Source: Patella vulgata (taxonomy: Eukaryota; Mollusca; Gastropoda; Patellidae). From it: 64,000 nt of DNA. Made by a program: the position numbers and the translations under genes. Below are positions 57,101 through 64,000 of the stretch, piece by piece. The notes beneath the pieces were generated by a model. The model saw nothing but the letters and a program-made list of their open reading frames with translations. It did no database searches and had not been told where the DNA came from. The stretch lies in the NCBI RefSeq assembly GCF_932274485.2, contig NC_065885.2:42111062-42175061 (forward strand), in the 5' to 3' direction. Every line of letters starts with the position of its first letter. The first letter of the stretch is position 1.

Positions 57101-60100
57101 GGTTGTTTACCTGTTGAGGATTCCGTCTTTCCATTAGCACCAAGGATATCTTTTATGGTTTTACCAGTTTTGAAGACGACTTTGATACCGGCTTCCTTGA
57201 GGATCCTTCTTATCTTGTAAGATATATTTCCTTGGAATGGTACTGAAATGGCTATCGGGAGATCTTCTTTAGGGGGTCGGGCATTGTTTCTGTTGTTGAT
57301 GGTTGATGTAATGATTTTCTCAACGAGCTCACTGGGGTACTGATTTAGATTAATAAAGACATTCTTAATATGGTTTAACTCCTCTTTTAGGTGGTCATCA
57401 CTGCAAATGTTGAGGGTCCGGTGGGTGAGGGTGGCGATGATCCCCTTTTTTGTTTCGAGTGGGTGGTTGGAATGAAAATTTAGGTATTGGTCTGTCTGTG
57501 TGGGTTTCTTCTCTCTTCACCAGCACATCTAGAAAGGGTATGGCTGCGTTAACTTCCTTTTCCATCGTGAACTTAATTCTTGGGTGTTGCTTGTTCAAGT
57601 GTTCCAGTAAAGAATTTGGATCATCCGATGCTTTAATCATTACAAAAGTGTCGTCGACTAGATCAACTACATCATAGGAAACTAATTGGCCCGGGTTTGT
57701 AATATTTCTAATTTTGTCGCAAAATTCTTTTGAGTTGCTGATAAACGAGCTGGCTGATTTCCCTAACGGTGATAACAAATTGGTGAGAAACTGGGCTAAA
57801 TTATAGAAAACGGAATCCCTTGAGCAGACGAGCAGACGGGCTTTCATTGGCGTTTTGTGGATCTTCATCGTAGCTCTAGAGTAGGGAGGCTGTGAGTGAA
57901 TTGGACGTAATTGGTACAACTGCTGAGAAGAGATTTGATTAAGCTGGTTTAATTCTTTGAGGTGTTCATGCAGTTTTTTTTCCAGTGTGGCTGTAGGATC
58001 CTTCCTCAGTTTCCTGTACATCTTCGTGTCAGATAGCACCCTGGCGACTGTGTCTTTATATTCTGTGGTATCCATTAAGACCGTTGCTTTCCCTTTATCA
58101 GCCTGGACAATGGTTATAGATTTATGCTGACGCAATTCATCCAGGGCTTCTCTCTGCGATTTGGTGACGTTGTGTCTTTGGGACTTGGTTCCTGATAGTA
58201 GGCTGATGATCTGGTGACGATAAGAGTCAATGTGTTCACTTGATTTCTTGCCATTACACTGTCATTACTTACTTGAGAACGACAAGAGGAACTTGTTGAA
58301 ACGTAATGTGAAATAAACCCAGTGATTGCTTTCCATATAAATTTGTGTTTTATATCATATTTATCATTTGGTGAAATATTCATCAATTCGAATATGATTA
58401 CATAATATCATTATTTTGGCTTTAAAGTTAAAGGACAATATTGGTGTCAGTCATAATTACATATGTGATAGAACTGGTTAAATACATTCCAAATATAATT
58501 TTAACACAGAGATCATTGCTACGGGAGATGTGTAACAAGCACGTGAAGAAAAGGGAAGTGACGCCAAACATGACAAACACGAGTTATCCTTCTATGTATC
58601 TGACTGATGTAACGAGCGATAACAGACAAACGATCGAATTTCATTTCACTGATAATTCCGCTGAAGTTGAAAAGTTATTATATGGGACGGTGAGAGGGTA
58701 TCTCACAGTTCAGAAATAGAATTGGCTGTCACTAGATAAGGGAAAACGAGAAAAATAGAAAAATCCCGTGCATTCCCCCGTTTTTATTCATTCTGTTCTT
58801 AATAAAAACGTGATAATGCACGGACTTTTTCTAATTTGTTCGTTATCTTTTATCTAATGACAGCCAATTCTTTTTTTGAATTGTCAGATATCCTCTCACC
58901 GTCTCATATAATAGCTTTTCATCTTCAACTGAATTATCAGTGAAATGAAATTCGATCGCGTGTCTGTTATCGCTCGTTGCTTCAATCAGTTATATAGTAG
59001 GATAACTCGTGTTTGTCATCACTTCCCGTTTCTTCACGTGCTTGTTACACATCTCCTGTAGCAATGATCTCAAAGTTATATTTGGGATGTATTTAACCAG
59101 TTCCATCACATATTTTATAATGACTGACACCAATATTGCCCTTTAAGTTATCTCGGACTGAATTCAAATCACTCATCGTTACATCTGCTTTACAATTATG
59201 ATTGCTTACGTAAGCCTTCAGATTGGCCACATAAACAGATGCTGGCAACTGTTTATGGTCCTTTAAAAAACGGAATCTGTCACTTTGTTAGCCTAGTTTA
59301 GGTACTGATAAGGCTGTATCTCGAGCATATCTTACTTTGATATAATCAAATGATTGTTTCGCCTGTTGTCACAGAATAAGTTTGCTTTTTCCTTGACACT
59401 TAGACCCTGTTGCTGCAAAAGCTTCTGTTTCTCGTCCCAAGTTTTCATTACAGCAGGAATTTCATACTTAGCGATTTTAATATATCCTCGGAAGGTACCA
59501 TACCAGAAGATTGTCATTCGATCAAGTCCTGGGATCTGGCTTGCAATTGCACAGTGGATGCACATTTCAAATTTTTAGCGCATCGTTACATTATCTGATT
59601 GCAGGACCCAAATTCAAATATCTCACCCTTCTGGCGTTGAAAACCGGCAGCTAGTTTAAGTAGTAACATAGTGAGGACCATTTCACCTCTGAGCTTGTGC
59701 CTTCAATTGCTCTGCAAAGTGACTCTCACATATCTTGGCTGTACTTTCTTTGATCGAAACGTTCTTGAGAAATAAAGCTAAATGCAGGCTGTTTGAATCA
59801 GATATTGCTCTGTCAGGAATGGACGCAGAAAAGCCTATAGTGCTCCAATACACAATCTAGATTCGGAATGGGCAATGGGTTTCACAAACTATGAATTCAA
59901 GCAGCGAGGCGCTAATTATTTGAAATGTGCATTCACTATGCAATTGCAAGCCAGATCCCAGGACTTGATCGAATAACAATCTTCTGGTATGGTACCTTCC
60001 AACGATATAGTAATATCGCTAAGTATGAAATTCCTGCAGTAAAGAAAACGTGGGACGAGAAACAGAAGCTTTTGCAGCAACAGGGTCTAACTGTCAAGGA

Positions 60101-63100
60101 AATAGCAATCTTATTCCTTGACAAAAGGCGAAACAATCATTTGATTAAACTGAAATAAAGGGTAGTCCTTTCACAAATGAAAAAATGTTGATGAACTTTT
60201 GAAAAGTGATTAGACATAGGAGGACAAGCAAAAGCATCTGTATATCCATATAAGTACCTAAACAAAGTAACATTTTCCGTTTATTAAAGGACAATAAAAC
60301 AAATTGCCAGCATCTATTTATGGGGCCAATTTGAAGGCCTGCCTAAGCAATCTCAGTTGTAAAACAGATGTAACGATGAGTGATTTGAATTCAGTCCGAG
60401 ATAGCTTAACTTTGCCAAAATAATGATATTATGTAATCGTATTTGAATTGATGAATATTTTAACACATGCTAAATATGTTGTTTGTGGTTTCTTTTTTGT
60501 TCGAAATCACCACAAATTCGGATTCTACGCCCTTGAAAACATATTACAAGACTATGTTTGGTCAAAAAGCACAAAATACATATTTGAGGCGCCATTTTGG
60601 CCGCCATATTGAATTTCCGCCATATTGGATTCTTGTGGATCATTTTCAATATCATATTCTGACTCGCAGACCACAAAAATTTATATTTGAGCCTGTGAAA
60701 GGCATTCTAAACAAACTTGTTAGTGGTGAAATGGCAGAAAAACTGATATTTTGGCTAATTTGAGGTACCCCATTTTGAGGGGGTATGTATATGGGGGTCA
60801 GGGGTGTCCGGGGTCAAATGTTTTTCTGTATTATGGATTTTGATACCCCTCCACATATTTTAAGCACCGTACCGCTTGGCTTCCAGAATATTTGTTAAGT
60901 AACACACACCCCTATTACCACTAATCAGAATTTGAAACAATGGGTATAGTGGGTTGCCATCTTTGTTTCTACATGGTTCGAGCCATCTGATTGGTTCATT
61001 TTTGACTTATTAGGTTTTTTCTGTGGCAGACTAGACAAATGAAGAAAGTTGCTAGGGTTTGCGATGGGTGTAGCTGCTTACTTATACACGAGATTGCAAT
61101 ATCCAGTACATCAACATGAAGCACATAACCTGGTAACTCCAAATCTGGTCCCAATTCAGTTTTGATGAACAATTGAGTTATTAGGTTTTGCCTTCTTTGA
61201 ACGGGAGTATGTAGGACAAACGAATAGTACATAATATTATGGTAATATTCTGCACATAAAATATTTTTTTTAGCTCACTACCAAGAACTGAGGGTCCATT
61301 TGAAGGAAATTCGTCAGTTGAAGAGGTTTATCAAATGGTTATCCCATATTCGGAATCAATATGCCTAAAAGGTTTTAAGTTGTGCCAACTGGGCTTCCAT
61401 ACCATTCGTCAATAATGTATCCTAATAAAACAGGGTATTAATCAAAGACGTTTTGCGTGGTTTGGGCTGTCGGTAACAGAGCATACCTGTCAATAATGAT
61501 TAACGATAGACACGGTTGTATCTTAGTAAACAAACCCTCAACATAGTTACACTATCCCAGTACTTAGAAATATCTAATGCCATATCTATGCTGGCTTAAA
61601 GTCAAAGGAACGCCCATAACCTATAGCTTTATACTGGGAATAATGTGCAACCGAATGTTGGAGTACTGATTCAGAGGGTGGTACTGGAATCTGTCACACA
61701 TCCCGTCCTATTCGATATTCAATTAACATGTCTTTTGGACCTGGATATAGGATGCGATTTATTTGTTATGCACCGAATTACTGTGTGAGACCTCAAAATA
61801 ATAATAATAACAATAATTGGGTTTTGAACACACGACCCAATTAATTTGGACGGCTCACACAGAAAATTGTATTCATATAAAACTCCACGCCAACATTATT
61901 ATCGTTTATAGACAAACTACTTCATATTCTCTAACATGTATTAAAATCACACCAATCGTTAATCACATATCGATTTATCTTTCTCTTATAGCGTGCTCCA
62001 TTAACTCCATTTCATATTATTCTCACAAGAACTGAACCAATAAAGAAGTGATTATAAAATATAGAAATATTACATAGAGGACTCTAAGAGTTCAGTATAT
62101 CAGGCAGAAAGGGCTGCATTACTAAGTGCAAAGTATTAAAACGCCTTTAAGTACTTTCATACACGTTTTAGATATTAAGAGTGTGAATCGATAATAGCAG
62201 TTTTAAATACCACATGATTGTAAGTGTTTAATTGGGTGATATTTTTATTGTGATTTTATTGATTAGTTAAATTTATAATATGTTTAAAGACAACGGAATC
62301 AGTTTCTGTGTGTCGATGTGAGAGTACTTCATGGTTCTAAACCTAATATCTAATTACCGTGTAAACATATTTCACTAGAAAATAAATATGATTAGTGGAT
62401 ATTTCTAGGGTTTATAAATTGGATTACCTGTTTGGTTTCTGAACCATTCTGTATTTTCTTTATAATAGGCCCAGGAACTGGTAGAATTAATGTCACCATC
62501 AACACCACAACACTGGAACTGAAAGTTGACAATCTAATTGTGTCATATTGATATCTTCCATCAGTTTCACATCTCAATTTCGACTCAAAGATTGGAATAA
62601 AATCCCGTGGAAAACCAAGATTTAAGTTAGCTCGTAAGGGTTTAACGGGCCAATCCCGATAATATTTTGGAGAATAAAACAGCTTTATTTTGCATTAAAA
62701 TCCTTTAAACTAACTCAATATATGTGATACGTTTTCAAATAACGTAAACCCGTTAGTCGTCATCTGGAAATGGAGACCGGTGTCCCAAGATGTATTATGC
62801 GGTGTCCGGATAAAACCAGACTTTTATTTTATAAAAATAATGTGTAGGTAAAATTTACCTTTCGTTATAAAGTGCAGCACATGGGTCATTCACTGTATAG
62901 ACCACTAAAGGAACGGGAATCGATTATCAGGTCACCCAACGAAAGAAAAAAGCAGTTTGACGTTCACGTCCAAACGACTCAATATTTTGAGCCCGAAATT
63001 TGAGACAGGGTAAAATACACCATTCTCTATATTTTGGCGTCTAAATTTCATACGTACTCAGACTTTTATTTTTCAGACTCTGTTCAAATCGGGATAGTCC

Positions 63101-63803
63101 CTTTAAAGAGACAAATATTTTTAATTTCAAGGACTATGATCGTGGCCTGTGCATGCCATCCTCATTACACGATTCCCGAAATGACATGTGCATGTGCAAG
63201 CTAAATTTAAATGATAACTTACTATTTTTTGCATAGAATTCCATGCCTCTGTGACAGATTCCTGTCCATCTAAACCATAGGACGAATTTAATGATCGATA
63301 TAGTTCTTTTATAGTGTATTCACCTATCTAAAACACACCATCATAACATTTAAATCTGTACCCAATAGTAATCCATTCATGTAATCAAAAATACAGAAAA
63401 GAAAGAGGGGACTTAAACGGCTCGTTAACATAACCCATGTTTTGTTTTGAGGTTTACAGTGTCCCTGTTTTATAGTCAATGGTAACGTGTGTAAGTATCT
63501 ACCTTACTTTGAGCTTGAATTTTCGTCTAATTCGAAAGACTACACATAAATAGAAGTTAATATAAAACATACCAACCACCCTTCCCCAGAATAAACTTTT
63601 CAGATTATACCAATACGTCTTAGCATAAACACATCATAAAATAATAAATAATATCCTGTTCAAATTGCCAAATTGGGTTACGAAATGTGATTATCTAAAT
63701 ACATAAAATACGTAAAGTTGTTACATACCTGGTCTTTGAAAGCATAAACTACAGTGCCGCCAACTATTAGACCCAAAAACATTAACAACAGTAATGCGAA
63801 AAA
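48094..63803 (-). CDS. Tetraspanin, 3' six exons (TM3 to stop)
   Basis: Exons on the minus strand: 63,729-63,803, 63,223-63,327, 62,428-62,518, 50,988-51,139, 49,261-49,344, 48,094-48,159, all with AG/GT borders and consistent phase. The protein part covers TM3, the whole large extracellular loop with CCG (FQCCGVDG), ESCC, a lone Cys (TKC) and GC, so six loop cysteines, then TM4 and a short tail CKRIKDDYYFD. Four N-glycosylation sites (NSS, NST, NQT, NVT) lie in the loop. Tetraspanins organise membrane partners such as integrins. TM1-TM2 exons lie beyond the right edge. The subtype is unclear; a CD9/CD151/CD63-like family is possible. The gene is unusual only in its very long, repeat-filled third intron. 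Confidence 0.92.
48816..48884. repeat. Perfect hairpin in last tetraspanin intron
   Basis: 24-bp arms 48,826-48,849 and 48,850-48,873 are exact reverse complements with no loop (core CTCCTACTCGTC), and symmetry continues imperfectly to GATAAATA/TATTTATC outside. Confidence 0.88.
49124..49218. repeat. TTAGTA-type microsatellite
   Basis: Impure trinucleotide/hexanucleotide run (AGTAGT, ATTAGT). It lies in the last intron, about 45 bp from the TM4 exon donor. Confidence 0.85.
49261..49344 (-). CDS. Tetraspanin exon: last loop Cys and TM4
   Basis: 84 bp, 28 residues GCYTAFYNFISRNAQIV through GVGIGVAM, phase 0. The GC is the last loop cysteine; the Gly-rich hydrophobic run is TM4. Acceptor ATTACAG, donor ATG|GTGAGT. 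Confidence 0.94.
50467..50853. mobile_element. TTAA-flanked MITE, family M1, copy 1
   Basis: 387 bp aligned with 62,646-63,102 (shared GTGATACGTTTTCAAA, CATCTGGAAATGGAGACCGG and the end GTTCAAATCGGGATAGTCCC). The left flank is TTAA (50,463-50,466); the right flank is TTATAA, a decayed TTAA. Termini are short inverted repeats (GNNCCNNTCTCGAT versus AGGGACTATCCCGAT). TTAA targets suggest piggyBac or Kolobok mobilisation. Confidence 0.65.
50988..51139 (-). CDS. Tetraspanin exon: second CC motif
   Basis: 152 bp completing the split Asp codon, then NMKRFVPESCC and TKCQARIEKH, ending LFTE. VPESCC is the second conserved Cys pair. Acceptor TTGTAG, donor GAG|GTATGT. It lies 11.3 kb from the previous exon. 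Confidence 0.94.
51140..53136. other. Intronic stretch without recognised features
   Basis: AT-rich intron sequence of the tetraspanin gene. I see no exon, RNA gene or repeat array. An open stretch of 76 codons at 52,908 lacks motifs. Confidence 0.5.
53972..55420 (-). CDS. Penelope-like RT and GIY-YIG endonuclease (copy 1)
   Basis: 482 residues. RT motifs seen are SYDVVDLFTNVP (motif A), VYGLPMGSPLSPLL (motif B) and RRVDDTFV (motif C), as in Penelope elements. After a linker comes a GIY-YIG nuclease: CVYQITCSCSKKYIGETK, then VKRLKQHQSRSTDN, with the usual Cys pair between the two half motifs. The RT is related to telomerase RT. The start shown is simply the first ATG in frame: the RT N-terminal region lies upstream at 55,467-56,370 in another frame, separated near a T-run that is longer here than in copy 2. 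Confidence 0.88.
   Translation of the reverse strand: MYQLRPIHSQPPYSRATMKIHKTPMKARLLVCSRDSVFYNLAQFLTNLLPPLGKSASSFISNSKEFCDKIRNITNPGQLVSYDVVDLFTNVPRDEMLTILRERINHSSTKLDTNLKTDSIIALVKECVESTYFTRGDDVYEQVYGLPMGSPLSPLLTEIYMTSFEVNALKTSPIQPVCWYRRVDDTFVMIKASDDPNSLLEHLNKQHQRIKFTMEKEVNAAIPFLDVLVKREDGNIKTSVYRKPTQTDQYLNFHSNHPLETKKGIIATLTHRTLNICSDDHLKEELNHIKNVFINLNQYPSELVEKIITSTTNNRHSARPPKEDLPIAISVPFQGNISYKIRRILKEAGIKVFFKTGKTIKDILGANGKTESSTGKQPKGCVYQITCSCSKKYIGETKCPLVKRLKQHQSRSTDNKSAVYEHLKLNKRHQVNYSGVQVLNKHLHNKKSRKLQEAIQIKRFKPELNRDEGFFLPRSYDILINP
55467..56370 (-). pseudogene. Penelope-like N-terminal region (copy 1)
   Basis: Two open stretches (55,467-55,886 and 56,110-56,370) hold the RT N-terminal extension with NLSSRHLSDEQIDLLSKGLKF-type sequence and ITIVQADKGKATVLMD (RT motif 1 region), and further upstream MPYKDFIRRQYGDEAV. 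The latter begins inside the terminal block. They are not joined in one frame. Confidence 0.7.
56800..58245 (-). pseudogene. Penelope-like coding region, copy 2 (5'-truncated, deleted)
   Basis: The RT N-terminal region (ITIVQADKGKATVLMD) runs into SYDVVDL and then directly into VDDTFV: about 300 bp holding motif B (LPMGSPLSP) are missing relative to copy 1. A second deletion of about 30 bp lies near 57,510. The GIY-YIG region lies at about 56,825-57,200. Copy 2 starts within the RT N-terminal part at 58,245, as expected for a 5'-truncated unit. Confidence 0.8.
58432..59142. mobile_element. Palindromic TTAA MITE (family M2) nested in FB2
   Basis: Arms of about 300 bp: 58,432-58,745 pairs with 59,142-58,850. 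Tips read AGGACAATATTGG and AGGGCAATATTGG. Flanked by TTAA at 58,428-58,431 and 59,143-59,146. The opposite arm of FB2 has a single TTAA at 60,406-60,409 with no insert. A 92-codon open stretch lies in one arm but is interrupted in the other, so it is probably not a gene. Confidence 0.8.
59332..59565 (-). CDS. Unidentified 77-residue ORF, left arm of FB2
   Basis: Encodes a sequence with IASQIPGLDRMTIFWYGTF, AKYEIPAVMKTWDEKQKLL and a basic end (RRNNHLI). It is about 80% identical by eye to the facing ORF at 59,925-60,158. I do not recognise a family; WDEKQKLLQQQGL looks like a helical segment. It may be the remnant of the gene once carried by FB2. Both copies start at the same ATG. Confidence 0.4.
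   Translation of the reverse strand: MCIHCAIASQIPGLDRMTIFWYGTFRGYIKIAKYEIPAVMKTWDEKQKLLQQQGLSVKEKANLFCDNRRNNHLIISK
59925..60158 (+). CDS. Unidentified 77-residue ORF, right arm of FB2
   Basis: Mirror copy of 59,332-59,565 with IASQIPGLDRITIFWYGTF and TWDEKQKLLQQQGL conserved. No frameshift separates the two copies. Function unknown; short length and arm location argue that it may be part of a terminal repeat rather than a working gene. Confidence 0.4.
   Translation: MCIHYAIASQIPGLDRITIFWYGTFQRYSNIAKYEIPAVKKTWDEKQKLLQQQGLTVKEIAILFLDKRRNNHLIKLK
60854..62427. other. Intronic stretch without recognised features
   Basis: Ordinary AT-rich intron sequence between FB2 and the CCG exon. An AAT-rich run lies at about 61,795-61,815. 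No exon seen. Confidence 0.5.
62428..62518 (-). CDS. Tetraspanin exon: CCG motif
   Basis: 91 bp starting FQCCGVDGDINST and ending with one base of the next codon. The CCG motif is the family signature. Acceptor CTTTCAG, donor ACAG|GTAATC. Confidence 0.94.
62646..63102. mobile_element. TTAA-flanked MITE, family M1, copy 2
   Basis: 457 bp with exact TTAA at 62,642-62,645 and 63,103-63,106. Termini CGGGCCAATCCCGAT and (reverse) AGGGACTATCCCGAT form short inverted repeats. Same family as 50,467-50,853, in the same orientation, in another intron of the same gene. It keeps about 70 bp absent from copy 1 (about 62,880-62,950). Confidence 0.75.
63223..63327 (-). CDS. Tetraspanin exon: start of large loop
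   Basis: 105 bp, 35 residues (IGEYTIKELYRSLNSS ... AWNSMQKI), with the usual aW..(M/L)Q pattern before the CCG exon. Acceptor TGTTTTAG, donor ATA|GTAAGT. Contains one NSS glycosylation site. Confidence 0.9.
63729..63803 (-). CDS. Tetraspanin exon: TM3
   Basis: 75 bp, phase 0 at both ends, 25 residues starting FFALLLLMFLGLIVGG and ending AFKDQ. Acceptor TGGTTTCAG, donor CAG|GTATGT. The 75-bp length is the conserved size of this exon in animal tetraspanins. Confidence 0.93.
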
Positions 63804-64000
63804 CTGAAACCAGAATACAAGACATATTACATGTGCATTTATTCCATAAAGGAGTAGAAGGAGTGTGTTATTAGCTGCATATACAATGCTAAAGTGGGCA
63901 TGACAATTCCTTGACATTGGTGTATCAAACATTTATAGCAGGGCCGGATCCAGGTTATCACTTTTGGAAGATGGGAGATGAGAGATGAGGGAGGGGGGCG

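Larger units (their letters stand above)
53536..58361 (-). mobile_element. Penelope-like element, tandem pair with inverted end
   Basis: Two copies on the minus strand share the terminal block that ends GCCGTATAAGGATTTCAT: copy 1 is 53,536-56,371 and copy 2 is 56,352-58,245. At 58,245-58,361 a piece of the same terminal block is present in inverted orientation. A tandem arrangement with shared pLTR and an inverted terminal fragment is characteristic of Penelope-like insertions. The pair interrupts foldback FB2. Confidence 0.85.
53137..60853. mobile_element. Foldback element FB2 in tetraspanin intron, host of nested insertions
   Basis: The left arm is 53,137-53,535 continued at 58,362-58,427 and 59,147-59,580. 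The right arm is 60,853 back to 59,925. Arm homology includes GAGG(G)GTATCA at the tips, CACCACAAATTCGGATTCTACG-type sequence (read in short blocks) and an ORF copy near the centre. The unpaired middle is about 59,580-59,925. Without the Penelope pair and the MITE the element is about 2.2 kb and almost wholly palindromic. I saw no target-site duplication with certainty. It has no recognised transposase. Confidence 0.65.

Noticed and set aside
58441-58719. 92-codon open stretch in one arm of the palindromic MITE
   Set aside because: The other arm of the same palindrome has stops and shifts in the matching frame, and no family is recognised.

Overview
The window looks like nuclear DNA of a lophotrochozoan animal, most likely a mollusc. 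It is AT-rich and intron-bearing. It is packed with short tRNA-headed SINEs ending in (ATTTC)n, CCGT-microsatellite/minisatellite elements like those of molluscs, BEL/Pao, Gypsy and tyrosine-recombinase retrotransposon fossils, CR1/L2-type LINEs, Penelope-like elements and TTAA-flanked MITEs. The phylum is inferred from this repeat flavour; nothing in the window names the species.

Layout. (1) 0.9-29.0 kb is a very large, imperfect inverted repeat. The left arm (about 920-12,660) and the right arm (about 28,970-20,800) carry the same series of elements in mirror order: foldback element FB1, a LINE fragment, a SINE, minisatellites and a decayed BEL/Pao element. The arms differ by later events: a Gypsy element sits only in the left arm, and there are large deletions in each arm. 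The middle (11.6-20.6 kb) also contains a direct segmental duplication and a fold-back junction, so the locus went through several rounds of rearrangement. (2) 29-33 kb has no gene; a 5'-truncated LINE lies inside a short tandem repeat. (3) About 33.0-39.9 kb holds a tyrosine-recombinase (DIRS/Ngaro-type) retroelement with an intact SGNH-hydrolase ORF in front of gag-like, RT/RNase H and recombinase parts; a second LINE has inserted into it. (4) 40-47 kb is gene-poor and holds a dead Tc1-like transposase, a small LTR-like scrap, a SINE and long hairpins. (5) 48.1 kb to the right edge holds the only convincing host gene: the 3' two-thirds of a tetraspanin on the minus strand (six exons, TM3 to stop), with the first exons beyond the window.

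The tetraspanin gene carries its own repeat load. Its 11.3-kb intron contains a long-armed foldback element with two facing copies of an unidentified 77-residue ORF. That element was invaded by a tandem pair of Penelope-like elements and by a palindromic TTAA MITE. Two further introns carry members of a second TTAA MITE family.

The most informative feature is the record of insertion order. Two insertions (Gypsy in the big palindrome, the TTAA MITE in the intronic foldback) have their empty target site preserved in the opposite arm. The most biologically interesting coding item is the SGNH-hydrolase ORF, whose catalytic blocks all survive inside an otherwise decayed retroelement. All calls come from reading the sequence; no database search was possible.
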